A DNA stretch of 64,000 nt from Pseudomonas sp. LP_7_YM. GTDB lineage: Bacteria; Pseudomonadota; Gammaproteobacteria; Pseudomonadales; Pseudomonadaceae. Within the stretch, counting starts at the first letter, position 1. Each line of letters opens with the position of its first letter. Under the pieces are notes generated by a model. The model did no database searches. It worked only from the letters and a program-made list of their open reading frames with translations, and was not told where the DNA came from. The position numbers and the translations under genes are program-made. Location of the stretch: assembly GCF_004364435.1 (NCBI RefSeq), contig NZ_SOCT01000001.1, positions 248,001 to 312,000 of the forward strand, read 5' to 3'. This document shows positions 39,470 through 48,605 of this stretch, in pieces.

Positions 39470-40180
39470 ATGGCCCAGTCGGAAACAGTTGAACGCATTC
39501 TTGATGCTGCAGAGCAGTTGTTCGCGGAGAAGGGCTTTGCCGAAACTTCGCTGCGGCTGATCACCAGCAAGGCTTCGGTCAACCTTGCAGCGGTGAATTA
39601 TCACTTCGGTTCGAAGAAGGCGCTGATCCAGGCGGTATTCTCGCGCTTCCTCGGTCCGTTCTGCGCCAGTCTGGACAAAGAGCTGGAGCGCCGTCAGGCG
39701 AAGCCGGAACATAAGCCCACGCTCGAAGACCTGCTGGAAATGCTCGTCGAGCAGGCCCTGGTCGTCCAGCCACGAAGCGGCAATGATCTGTCGATCTTCA
39801 TGCGCCTCCTCGGGCTGGCCTTCAGTCAGAGCCAAGGGCACTTGCGGCGTTACCTGGAAGATATGTACGGCAAGGTCTTTCGCCGCTATATGTTGCTGGT
39901 CAACGAAGCTGCCCCGCGTATTCCCCCGATCGAACTGTTCTGGCGCGTACACTTCATGCTCGGCGCCGCGGCATTCAGCATGTCCGGCATCAAGGCCTTG
40001 CGCGCCATCGCGGAAACCGATTTCGGCGTCAACACCTCCATCGAAGAGGTCATGCGCCTGATGGTGCCTTTTCTGGCGGCCGGTATGCGTGCCGAAACCG
40101 GTGTCACCGATGCCGCCATGATCAGCGCCCAGCTCAAGCCACGCAGTAAAAGTACCGCGCCATCTCCCGCCAAAGTCTGA
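39470..40180 (+). CDS. psrA: TetR-family fatty-acid-responsive regulator PsrA
   Basis: 236 aa from the ATG at 39470. The TetR helix-turn-helix is at residues 5-50 (ILDAAEQLFAEKGFAETSLR, NLAAVNYHFGSKKALI), followed by a helical ligand-binding domain. PsrA senses long-chain fatty acids, activates rpoS and represses fadBA in pseudomonads. Identification rests on length, location beside lexA and nagZ, and the matching operators upstream. Confidence 0.9.
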   Translation: MAQSETVERILDAAEQLFAEKGFAETSLRLITSKASVNLAAVNYHFGSKKALIQAVFSRFLGPFCASLDKELERRQAKPEHKPTLEDLLEMLVEQALVVQPRSGNDLSIFMRLLGLAFSQSQGHLRRYLEDMYGKVFRRYMLLVNEAAPRIPPIELFWRVHFMLGAAAFSMSGIKALRAIAETDFGVNTSIEEVMRLMVPFLAAGMRAETGVTDAAMISAQLKPRSKSTAPSPAKV

Positions 40181-40271
40181 CTGTCCCGCTCAGGGGTGCC
40201 GTGCATTTGCATCGCACCCGACGATCCCGCACCATGCCGCATTAGGCAATGATTGTTGAAGGATCTTTCAT

Positions 40272-41282
40272 ATGAGTTCTGGCCTGAATGGCTCCCTGAT
40301 GGTGGATATTGCCGGTACCTGGCTAACCTCCGAAGACCGTCAGTTTCTGCGTCAGCCCGAGGTGGGCGGCCTGATCATTTTTGCACGCAATATTGAAAGC
40401 GCTCGCCAGGTTCGCGAGCTGAGTGCTTCCATTCGCGCCATTCGTCCCGACCTGCTGCTGGCGGTCGATCAGGAGGGAGGGCGGGTTCAGCGGCTGCGCC
40501 ACGGCTTCGTGCGGCTGCCAGCCATGCGATCGATCGCTGATGCTCCGAACGCTGAATTTCTTGCCGAGCAGTGCGGCTGGCTGATGGCGACCGAAGTCCT
40601 GTCAGTCGGACTGGATCTGAGCTTTGCTCCGGTGCTGGATCTGGATTATCAACGCAGCGCCGTCGTGGGCAGTCGTTCGTTCGATGGCGACCCGGAGTGC
40701 GCAGCGTTGCTTGCCGGCGCCTTTATACGCGGGATGAACGCAGCCGGCATGGTCGCCACCGGCAAACACTTTCCGGGGCATGGCTGGGCCGAAGCGGATT
40801 CCCATGTGGCGATCCCGACAGATGAACGCAGTCTGGAAAGCATTCGTGCCAACGATCTGGTGCCGTTCAAACGGCTGAGCAAGCAACTGGCGGCAGTGAT
40901 GCCCGCCCACGTGATTTATCCGCAGGTTGATTCGCAACCGGCAGGATTTTCACGGCGCTGGCTACAGGAAATCCTGCGCGGCGAGCTCGGCTTCGACGGC
41001 GTTATTTTCAGCGATGATCTTTCCATGGCCGGTGCCCATGTGGCAGGCGATGCTGCCAGCCGTATTGAGGCCGCATTGACCGCAGGTTGCGACATGGGCC
41101 TGGTATGTAACGACCGTGGCGCCGCCGAGCTGGCCCTGAGCGCCGTTCAGCGAATGAAAGTCACTCCTCATCAGCGCATCACAAGTATGCGCGGCAAGGG
41201 ACTTGTGACTACTGAGTATCGGCAACATCCACGCTGGCTGACGGCCCTGAATGCATTACGTACTGCGCAACTGATCGATTGA
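40272..41282 (+). CDS. nagZ: Beta-N-acetylglucosaminidase NagZ
   Basis: GH3 enzyme of 336 aa, cytoplasmic, acting in peptidoglycan recycling: it removes GlcNAc from anhydromuropeptides. Motifs: LAVDQEGGRVQRLR, GKHFPGHGWAEADSH (the catalytic-loop His and Asp) and FSDDLSMAGA with the nucleophile Asp. Length is normal. AAGGA lies upstream of the ATG, and the next gene follows after 9 bp, so the two are an operon. Confidence 0.95.
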   Translation: MSSGLNGSLMVDIAGTWLTSEDRQFLRQPEVGGLIIFARNIESARQVRELSASIRAIRPDLLLAVDQEGGRVQRLRHGFVRLPAMRSIADAPNAEFLAEQCGWLMATEVLSVGLDLSFAPVLDLDYQRSAVVGSRSFDGDPECAALLAGAFIRGMNAAGMVATGKHFPGHGWAEADSHVAIPTDERSLESIRANDLVPFKRLSKQLAAVMPAHVIYPQVDSQPAGFSRRWLQEILRGELGFDGVIFSDDLSMAGAHVAGDAASRIEAALTAGCDMGLVCNDRGAAELALSAVQRMKVTPHQRITSMRGKGLVTTEYRQHPRWLTALNALRTAQLID

Positions 41283-42032
<750 letters not shown>

Positions 42033-42080
42033 GGAAGGACGACTGCGACTGAATCGCAATCGTGCCGCAATGTCTCATTG

Positions 42081-42400
42081 TCAGCGCAGTTGCAGCCCGC
42101 CTTGATCATTGATCGGGACAGTGCAGGTGTCGTGGCTGTTCAAGCTCGAGTGCAAGGTTTGCATCGCGTGCTGATGGGGGGCGGTAACGACCATCTTGGC
42201 CCCGGCGGCCTCGGTAGCTGCAATTCTGGCCGGAGCATTCTCGAACGCCAGGCAGTCCCAGGCTTCACGCCCAGCTTTTTGGCGGCCAGCAGAAAACAGT
42301 CAGGCTCGGGTTTGCCGCGCTCTACATCCCCGACCGTGACCTCAATAGGTGTTCGCGATGTTAGCACACGGGTTTTCACGCCATCCGTGGTCGAATAGAT
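42081..42400 (-). pseudogene. Frameshifted, truncated HAD-family phosphatase
   Basis: Minus-strand pieces in three frames line up as one C-terminal half of a HAD sugar-phosphatase-like protein: VTVGDVERGKPEPDCFLLAA and KKLGVKPG, then after one shift DCLAFENAPARIAATEAAGA, then after another NDQGGLQLR and a stop at 42081. KPxPD and the E-(N/D)-xxxG-type acidic loop are HAD motifs III and IV. The N-terminal DxD nucleophile region is missing. Confidence 0.65.
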
Positions 42401-42497
42401 CTTCGTAAAACTCGCTGCTCGGCTGGACGGTGGTGACGCCCCGACGTTTGAGGGCTATCGTTGTATGAAATTATGTATCCGGGATAAGGGGAAGGTT

Positions 42498-43217
42498 ATG
42501 AATACCAGCGATGTGCTGGAAAAGCTGTTGCGCGCCACTCAGGGGGCGGCCACCCGACAAAATGGCGACGCTACGGGGCAAGGGGGCCTGGGGGGGTTGC
42601 TCGGCGGGCTGCTGGGAGCGGGTTCCGGTACTTCATCCAGCAGTGGGGGGCTAGGTGGCCTTTTGGGTGGATTGCTCGGCGGCAGCCAAGCGGGCGGAGT
42701 CGGGGAAACTGCGCAGACGCGTTCCGGGGGTAACAACTACGCGATGCTGGCCTCTCTGGGCATGATGGCTTTTCGGGCCTACCAAGCATGGCAACAACAA
42801 CAGCAATCCGCTTCGCAGCAGGCGCCGCGTACTGTGGATCAATTGGTAGGGTCGGAAGCCAATGATCACAGTCATGGCATCCTCTGCGCGTTGATCGCCG
42901 CTGCCAAGGCTGATGGCAAAATCGATGAGCGGGAACAGGAGATCATTCGCAATGAATTTGCCCGGCATGCCGATGATCCGCAATTGCAGCAATGGCTGGA
43001 CGCTGAAGTGGCCAAGTCACTGAGCGCTGCGGACGTCGCAAAGCAAGCGGAGGGAGAGCCGGGCATGGCCGCGGAGATGTATTTGGCGAGCGTTCTTGTC
43101 GTCGATGACCAACAGGGTGCCGGGCGTAGTTATCTTGATCAGCTTGCGGCTGCGCTCAAAATCGATCCTCAATTGCAGGGGCACCTGGAGCAGCAGGCCA
43201 AGGGCGCTGCCGTCTGA
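42498..43217 (+). CDS. DUF533 / TerB-like protein (YebE type)
   Basis: 239 aa from the ATG at 42498, preceded by GGGGAAGG. A Gly/Leu-rich segment (residues 35-75) contains GGLGGLLGGLLG twice. A hydrophobic stretch (ASLGMMAFRAYQAW) follows, then a Gln run and the TerB-like acidic domain from about residue 125: GILCALIAAAKADGKIDERE and EIIRNEFARH. The domain is linked by name to tellurite resistance; real function is unknown. Confidence 0.82.
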   Translation: MNTSDVLEKLLRATQGAATRQNGDATGQGGLGGLLGGLLGAGSGTSSSSGGLGGLLGGLLGGSQAGGVGETAQTRSGGNNYAMLASLGMMAFRAYQAWQQQQQSASQQAPRTVDQLVGSEANDHSHGILCALIAAAKADGKIDEREQEIIRNEFARHADDPQLQQWLDAEVAKSLSAADVAKQAEGEPGMAAEMYLASVLVVDDQQGAGRSYLDQLAAALKIDPQLQGHLEQQAKGAAV

Positions 43218-43304
43218 CCGAACAGCCTGCTCATCCCTTCGGGTCGTGGCCACATCTTCTTCGGTCGCGGCCCGCCACTATGCCGCGCGCTCCTTTGTAT
43301 GGGC

Positions 43305-43457
43305 ATGCCAGTACCTGCGCAATTCAACGTCCCGCAGCTGTTTCCCGTTATGGACGAAATCCGTCAATCCGGCCCGGTCGACCCAGCGATGGAACCCTCG
43401 CGCTTTCGTTTCCTCGAACCTTTGAAGGCTCTAGATCAGGAGTCTACACCGGCGTGA
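43305..43457 (+). CDS. Possible 50-aa ORF or gene remnant
   Basis: Reads MPVPAQFNVPQLFPVMDEIR, then PSRFRFLEPLKAL. The DEIR...PSRFRFLEPL pattern faintly resembles the start of DUF2894 proteins (LRxxGxxxFDPVRFxFIEAL), so it may be a truncated copy. No clear ribosome-binding site. Weakly supported. Confidence 0.25.
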   Translation: MPVPAQFNVPQLFPVMDEIRQSGPVDPAMEPSRFRFLEPLKALDQESTPA

Positions 43458-43473
43458 ATGAATTGGAGGAAAT

Positions 43474-44286
43474 ATGGGCATCAGCGTAGTGACGTGGACT
43501 TTGGGGATGACTGCTGCTCAAGAAGTGACGTCAAGGGCGATTGGGCTTGGGCTCGAAGGGATTCAGTACGCGGGCGATCATCGTGACGTTGACCCTTCAG
43601 AACTCAAAAGCCGCGCGGAGCAGTCAGGTTTGCGGATCATCGCGGTTGATCCTGTCAACGCGGCGCCTGCAGATCCACAAGCAGCCACGGAGGCAGATGC
43701 AATTGCTTACTACCGAAATGTCGTAGATTTCGCGGCAGCCTTGGGTTCAGTGCCGGTTACATTGCACGGACTTTCGCTTTGGACGGGCAACTGCGCAGAC
43801 AAAGGCGCTGCTCGGGAAAGGTTGGTCAGGTGCTGCAGAGCGGTGGATGGCTACGCCCGGACTCGCGGCGTGAGGACCCTGTATGAGGTCTGCAATCACT
43901 ACGAAGTGCCCTTGATTCATACTGCCTGCGAGTTCCGTGAGCTAAGGCGCGAGGTCGGCGGAAGCAACATGGGGCTCATTCTGGACAGTTTCCATATGAA
44001 CATTGATGAGCCTGACCCCAGCCAGGCCCTGCGGGATAATCTGGATCTTCTGGCTATTTATCACATATCGGATTCCGGTCGGGGTGGCATTGGCAGTGGC
44101 CACATCGACTTCCGGGCTCAACACCGGATTCTGGTCAGCGGAGGATTCGAGGGCGACATTGCGGTTGAGCCTGTCCTTGCCCAGCTAACACCTGGCACCC
44201 CACCCAGCAATGGGGCCGAGCATGCCGCGCTCGATAAGGAGATCCGTCGGAGCTTGGAGTGTTGGCAGGCATATTCAGCAGGCTAA
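43474..44286 (+). CDS. TIM-barrel sugar isomerase/epimerase
   Basis: 270 aa of the xylose-isomerase-like TIM-barrel superfamily (sugar phosphate isomerase/epimerase). MGISVVTWTLGM at the start, VTLHGLSLWTG, TLYEVCNH, GLILDSFHMNIDEPD, YHISDSGRGGIGSGHIDF and the final metal-ligand Glu region DIAVEPVL match the ketose 3-epimerase/hydroxypyruvate isomerase pattern of metal ligands (Glu, Asp, His, Glu). A GGAGG site sits 7 bp before the ATG. Substrate unknown; it stands alone. Confidence 0.8.
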   Translation: MGISVVTWTLGMTAAQEVTSRAIGLGLEGIQYAGDHRDVDPSELKSRAEQSGLRIIAVDPVNAAPADPQAATEADAIAYYRNVVDFAAALGSVPVTLHGLSLWTGNCADKGAARERLVRCCRAVDGYARTRGVRTLYEVCNHYEVPLIHTACEFRELRREVGGSNMGLILDSFHMNIDEPDPSQALRDNLDLLAIYHISDSGRGGIGSGHIDFRAQHRILVSGGFEGDIAVEPVLAQLTPGTPPSNGAEHAALDKEIRRSLECWQAYSAG

Positions 44287-44422
44287 CCAGGTACAGCGAA
44301 AGATCAAAATCCAGGGTGCAGATAACGGGCCGCCTGCACCCGTTTTGATAAAGCTGCGCAGCGCTGGTTAGGCACGGTTTAGGCGTGACTGTCCTGATTT
44401 TCGAGGCACACCTGCATGATGC

Positions 44423-44451
44423 GGGGCCTGAGCGTTACGCTCGGAAGCCCC
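44423..44451. repeat. Nested hairpin
   Basis: GGGGC (44423-44427) pairs with GCCCC (44447-44451), and inside them GAGCG pairs with CGCTC around TTA. No T-run follows on either strand, so it is a structured element rather than an ordinary terminator. It is about 136 bp after the isomerase gene. Confidence 0.55.
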
Positions 44452-44480
44452 TGAAAGTCAACGCTATTTCGTACAGAAAG

Positions 44481-44515
44481 TTGTCCACGGAAAGCGTGAA
44501 TATCTCTGTGGATAA
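44481..44515. promoter_or_regulatory. Pair of DnaA-box-like sites
   Basis: TGTGGATAA at 44507-44515 is the exact reverse complement of the TTATCCACA DnaA box; TTGTCCACG at 44481-44489 matches it in 7 of 9 positions, in opposite orientation. Two sites within 35 bp could bind DnaA. No replication gene is nearby. Confidence 0.45.
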
Positions 44516-44524
44516 CTGGCTGAA

Positions 44525-44544
44525 AGCCCTTGATTATAAGGGCT
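44525..44544. repeat. Hairpin next to the DnaA-box-like sites
   Basis: AGCCCTT (44525-44531), loop GATTAT, AAGGGCT (44538-44544). A 7-bp perfect stem, 9 bp after the DnaA box. Confidence 0.6.
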
Positions 44545-44837
44545 CAATCGCAATGGTCGTTTAATGATCAGTTTCTTCAAGGGTGAGAAAACCGACGAAC
44601 AAGGGCCATCGCGCGAGCGCTTTGAAGACGGGTCGTCACGTTGAAAGGCAGGGTGAGTCGATGGGCTTTGGCAGTCACAAAGAGGACACCTGCATCTTCG
44701 ATGTCACAGATGAGCTTCACGGAAAGACAGTTGCGCAGGGAAGGGAGGTAACAACCTGGTAAAGATCAATCTCGAAAGCCCGCTGGCACCGGAATACCGG
44801 CGGGATGCATCAGGCTCGTCCTTAAGCGTTGGGCTGC

Positions 44838-45062
44838 TCAGGATTCGGCCCACTCGACATCTGTCAGCCCCAGTTGTTCGGCCTTGGGTTTGGTAACTTT
44901 CGGAACCTTGTCCGAACGATATTTGGGTATCTGACCAAATCCTGCGTCCACAGACGCCCAATGCCAGGCAGATGCGTTATCCATGGTCTCGGCACTGATG
45001 TAGAAGCTTTTGTATTTCCCATGAAGCAGATAATCGATTCTGAAATGCTTGTACTGTGCCAC
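44838..45062 (-). CDS. DUF6555-like small protein
   Basis: 74 aa. I place the start at the GTG at 45062 because GGGAGG lies 9 bp upstream; the longer frame begins with a TTG without such a site. The sequence IDYLLHGKYKSFYISAETMD, then ASAWHWASVDAGFGQIP, resembles a small Pseudomonas family (DUF6555 as I recall it) with the conserved AWHWAS core. Function unknown. The 247 bp upstream to the mutarotase gene holds nothing I can name. Confidence 0.65.
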   Translation of the reverse strand: MAQYKHFRIDYLLHGKYKSFYISAETMDNASAWHWASVDAGFGQIPKYRSDKVPKVTKPKAEQLGLTDVEWAES

Positions 45063-45309
45063 TCTCGCAAACCTCCCTATCAAATCGCTTACAGTTCGTT
45101 GAGTCGGAACCAAGAGGAAAATTCAGTCGAATTATCACTTTGATCCACAATTTGTAATAGGTGGTACAGAAGGGTGGCACGCAGCGTACAGACATATACA
45201 AATGAATAGGTTTGTCCCCGGCGAGTGTGTGAATCCATCCTTACGGATTTTTCTGAGTGCTCTCCGGTGATTCAATCTGTCAACCTTGCGGTGACCCGCT
45301 AGCTGGCCG

Positions 45310-46455
45310 TTATTGGTTCAGAAACCTGAACACGGTGGTCTGGCTATAGACCTTGCCTGGGTCCAGGCGGGTAGAGGGAAAACCTTTCTGGTTGGGTGAG
45401 TCCGGGTAGTGCTGGGTCTCGAGGGTGAATGCTCCCCAGTGCGGGTAGATCTTGCCAGCCTTGCCCTTGACGGTGCCATCCAGGAAGTTGGCGGTGTAAA
45501 GCTGCACCCCAGGCTCGGTAGTAAACAGTTGCAGGCGGCGCCCGGACTTCGGATCAACTACATCCGCTGCCAGATTCGACACCTTGCCTTGGGTATCGAG
45601 CACCCAGTTATGGTCATAGCCACCCTGCGTGCGTTCGGCAAACTTTAACTGTTGATTGAGTTCGCGAATGCGTTTGCCGAACGCGACCGGTTTAAGGAAA
45701 TCGCAGGGAGTGCCAGCGACCGATGGCAGTTCTCCAGTGGGAATCAGCTTTTTAGTGATCGGCGTGTAACGACTGGCATGGACAATCGCGACTTGATCGA
45801 GGATATCGCCATTGCCAGCGCCCGCAAGGTTGAAATAGCTGTGGTTGGTCAGGTTAACCACAGTGGGCTTGTCGGTGGTGGCGTGGTACTGAATGCGCAG
45901 CTCGTTCTTATCGTTGAGGCTGTAGGTCACTTCGGCCTTCAGTGCGCCCGGAAAACCCATCTCGCCGTCAACTGAAACATAGGTCAATTTCACCCCGACC
46001 CAGCCCTTGTCCTTGACCTGCTCAGCCTTCCACACCTGTTTGTCAAAGCCTGTGGTACCGCCGTGCAGCGAGTTGGGATGGTCGTTCTGAGGGACCTGAT
46101 AGTTTTTGCCATCGAGGCTGAATTTACCCTCGGCCAGGCGATTGCCGAATCGACCGATCGTGGCGCCGAAGTACGCCTTACCGTGGAGGTAACCGTCCAG
46201 ATCATCAAAACCCAGTACCACATCCTCGGTCTTGCCATTCTTGTCTGGCACTAGCAGCGACTGGAGGGTGCCGCCATAGGTAATGACGGTCGCCTGCATG
46301 CCCTGGCTGTTGCGCAGAATGTACTTTTCCACGGGTGTGCCGTCAGCTAGCTTGCCGAAAGCAGAATGTTCAGTGGACAGCCCGGAGCCGGCATGCGTCT
46401 GCAGTGCACATGTGAGCATGGTCAGTCCGATAGCGGGGATAAGTGTCTTTCTCAT
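45310..46455 (-). CDS. Periplasmic aldose 1-epimerase (mutarotase)
   Basis: 381 aa with a signal peptide (residues 1-22, ending THA). Galactose-mutarotase family: the substrate-binding stretch FGATIGRFGNRLAEG, NDHPNSLHGG with a catalytic His, NLTNHSYFNLAG with the second His, and the catalytic base Glu in FTLETQHYPDSPN. It interconverts alpha and beta anomers of an aldose. Secretion to the periplasm plus the divergent GntR/lactonase/araFGH cluster suggests that L-arabinose anomers are its substrate before uptake. Confidence 0.88.
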   Translation of the reverse strand: MRKTLIPAIGLTMLTCALQTHAGSGLSTEHSAFGKLADGTPVEKYILRNSQGMQATVITYGGTLQSLLVPDKNGKTEDVVLGFDDLDGYLHGKAYFGATIGRFGNRLAEGKFSLDGKNYQVPQNDHPNSLHGGTTGFDKQVWKAEQVKDKGWVGVKLTYVSVDGEMGFPGALKAEVTYSLNDKNELRIQYHATTDKPTVVNLTNHSYFNLAGAGNGDILDQVAIVHASRYTPITKKLIPTGELPSVAGTPCDFLKPVAFGKRIRELNQQLKFAERTQGGYDHNWVLDTQGKVSNLAADVVDPKSGRRLQLFTTEPGVQLYTANFLDGTVKGKAGKIYPHWGAFTLETQHYPDSPNQKGFPSTRLDPGKVYSQTTVFRFLNQ

Positions 46456-46772
46456 TGCATTCTTCCTTTTGTTGTTTTGAGTGCTGCGATAGGGTTCGTG
46501 CCCAGGTTGCCCGCATTGACAACGACGCGTAGGCAGCGCCGCTGCTGGCTTCTGGTATTACTAATTTCATGAAAAGTTGTGAAAATCCGGTTTTTAAGGC
46601 CGAAACCTCTCGATTTAAAATTTAATTGTAATACTATTTAGGAAACCCTAAGCGACTGACAGAATCCAGTGAGGTTTGGTCCAGATTGCAGTAGGTGTAC
46701 AGTGGTTTGACAGTCAATCATGTGATGATTAGCCTCGTTTTGCGGAAACTTCCGTACCAAAGGGGCGCAGCG
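46456..46772. promoter_or_regulatory. Divergent control region of mutarotase and gntR genes
   Basis: 317 bp, AT-rich around 46580-46640. No gene. A 15-bp palindrome close to gntR is listed separately. Probable -10 elements are present in the AT-rich part, but I cannot choose one. Confidence 0.5.
46716..46730. promoter_or_regulatory. Perfect palindrome AATCAT-GTG-ATGATT, candidate GntR operator
   Basis: Six-base arms around a 3-base centre, 42 bp before the gntR ATG. Symmetry and position are those of a FadR-subfamily operator. It could control gntR itself, the mutarotase gene or both. Confidence 0.5.
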
Positions 46773-47468
46773 ATGAGCAACAATTTTCACGCACTGACTG
46801 TAGACCGTCTGGGTGCCTGGATTGCTCGAGGCAGTGTTGAACCGGGGCAGTCACTGAAAGTCGAGGCAGCGTTGGGAGAAGAGTTCGGGGTCAGCCGAAC
46901 GGTGATTCGTGAGGCAATCAAGACATTGGTCGCCAAGGGGATGCTGGAAGTCGGCCCCAAGGTGGGCACACGGGTTTTACCGGTGCGCAGCTGGAATTTG
47001 TTCGATCCGCAGGTGGTGGGTTGGCTGGCGGCCAATGGACTGCCGGAGAGCTTTGTGATGGACCTGCTGGATTTGCGTCGTGCCATTGAGCCGATGGCGG
47101 TCAGGTGGGCGTGTGAGCGGGCTACCCCGGCGCAGATTGTCGAGATCCAGGCGGCCTATCGGCAACTGGCGGCTTGCGTTGCCGACAAGGGTGATTACAA
47201 CCAGGCTGACCAGCGTTTCCATGAAGTGGTGCTGGCGGCCAGCCATAATCAGTTCATCGAACAGATGCTGCCAGCACTGAGTGCATTGCTGGCTATTTCG
47301 TTCGAGGTGTCCTCCGGTGTTCCGGGGGAGCTTGGCAGAACGCTGCCGCTGCACAAGGAGCTGGCGGACGCCATTGCAGGGCGTGATGCGGCGCGTGGTG
47401 TCTGGGCCTGCATGAGCTTGATCGAGAACGCCTGCGACGTCATTTCTCGTTCAATGAACAAGCCATAG
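46773..47468 (+). CDS. GntR-family regulator, FadR subfamily (FCD domain)
   Basis: 231 aa from the ATG at 46773. N-terminal winged helix at residues 5-65 (KVEAALGEEFGVSRTVIREA, VAKGMLEVGPKVGTRV). The C-terminal FCD domain has LLDLRRAIEPMAVRWA, FHEVVLAASHN and LHKELADAIAGRD, with Asp/His residues that usually bind a metal and a sugar acid. By position it should control the arabinose genes, with an aldonate or similar acid as ligand. This differs from the AraC control in enterics. Confidence 0.88.
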   Translation: MSNNFHALTVDRLGAWIARGSVEPGQSLKVEAALGEEFGVSRTVIREAIKTLVAKGMLEVGPKVGTRVLPVRSWNLFDPQVVGWLAANGLPESFVMDLLDLRRAIEPMAVRWACERATPAQIVEIQAAYRQLAACVADKGDYNQADQRFHEVVLAASHNQFIEQMLPALSALLAISFEVSSGVPGELGRTLPLHKELADAIAGRDAARGVWACMSLIENACDVISRSMNKP

Positions 47469-47555
47469 GCGGGCAATGAACGCTTAACAAAGATGTCGAG
47501 GCTCTCAACGAAGCGCCCAGCTAGAACCTGACAAAAATAACTACAGGATTTCGCT

Positions 47556-48434
47556 ATGAAGTGGCAGCCGGTCTGTGACCCGCGATTCAAATTGGCTGAA
47601 GGGCCTTTTTGGGACGACATTCAGCAAAGCCTTTATTGGGTGGACATTGCCAGATTTCGCGCGCTGCGCTTGCATCAGGGGCAGTTGCATCATTGGCAGC
47701 TTCACGAACCCGTCTCTGCTTTCATTCCCACTGTTCGCGGCGATGCACTGGTCACGTTAGCCAGTGGCGTCTATCGCTTGAACCTCGATTCCCCCGCTGA
47801 TTATCCCGACGTATCGCTGTTCTGTGTGGCCGACCCTGTGGAGGGCAATCGTGCCAATGAAGCTCGATGTGACAGTGCCGGTCGCTTGTGGCTTGGCACC
47901 ATGCAGAACAATCTAGATGCAGAAGGTGGCGACCTGCCCCTGGAGCGTAGGTCGGGCGGAATCTTCCGGGTGGACGCCGACGCACAGGTCAGACCATTGC
48001 TTGGAGGTCAGGGCATCGTCAATACCCTGCTTTGGGCCGATGACAACAGCACATTGCTGAGTGCTGACAGCCTTGATGGCGTTATCTATCGCTATCCAAT
48101 CCGGGCCAATGGTTCCTTGGGCGAGCGCTGCATCTGGGCGGGCCCTCATGAGCGCGGTGTACCCGACGGGTCGGCGATGGATGCACAGGGTTACGTCTGG
48201 AATTGCCGCTGGGGCGGCCAGTGCATCATTCGCTTCTCGCCCGACGGCAGTGTCGACCGCATCATCGAATTGCCGCTGAGCCATCCTACCAGCTGTGCTT
48301 TTGGCGGACCTGGGATGACCACGCTGTTCGTCACCAGTGCCAGGCCCGACAGCCATGCCATGGAACTGGATGGTGCTGTATTGCAACTGGAAACAGGCAT
48401 CAGGGGCTTGCCCTCGCAGCGTTTCGCTGGATGA
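47556..48434 (+). CDS. SMP-30/gluconolactonase family sugar lactonase
   Basis: 292 aa six-bladed beta-propeller. The metal ligands appear in KLAEGPFWD (Glu near residue 15), the NRANEARCDSAGRLWLGTM stretch and the PDGSAMDAQGYVWNC motif. These enzymes open sugar lactones. In this cluster it probably hydrolyses L-arabinono-1,4-lactone in the non-phosphorylative arabinose route. Preceded by AGGA and located 87 bp after gntR. Confidence 0.87.
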   Translation: MKWQPVCDPRFKLAEGPFWDDIQQSLYWVDIARFRALRLHQGQLHHWQLHEPVSAFIPTVRGDALVTLASGVYRLNLDSPADYPDVSLFCVADPVEGNRANEARCDSAGRLWLGTMQNNLDAEGGDLPLERRSGGIFRVDADAQVRPLLGGQGIVNTLLWADDNSTLLSADSLDGVIYRYPIRANGSLGERCIWAGPHERGVPDGSAMDAQGYVWNCRWGGQCIIRFSPDGSVDRIIELPLSHPTSCAFGGPGMTTLFVTSARPDSHAMELDGAVLQLETGIRGLPSQRFAG

Positions 48435-48605
48435 GAAATAAAGCCCTCAAGCAAGGTTAGGAGGGTGTGACACTCGGTTACATAGACGTCATTGATAATA
48501 TGATATGACTGTTTTCAGTCGGTCAGCCTTTGGTGATACACCGCTGGTTGAAACGACACTCACTGCTGGATGCTGTAGCTAGTCAATAAAAATAAGGAGT
48601 TAGCT

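Larger units (their letters stand above)
44287..44837. other. 551-bp intergenic block with structured and DnaA-box-like elements
   Basis: No supported gene; one 47-codon minus-strand frame (44577-44720, GTG start, no ribosome-binding site) is the best open stretch. It contains a nested hairpin (44423-44451), DnaA-box-like sites and a second hairpin (44525-44544), listed separately. Confidence 0.5.

Noticed and set aside
42585..42700. Short GC-rich repeats that could suggest a CRISPR or satellite array
   Set aside because: They encode the Gly/Leu repeats of the DUF533 protein, have no regular spacers and stay in frame.
44577..44720. 47-codon minus-strand frame beginning KLICDIEDAGVLF
   Set aside because: Residues look plausible but there is no ribosome-binding site, the start is GTG and I recognise no family.
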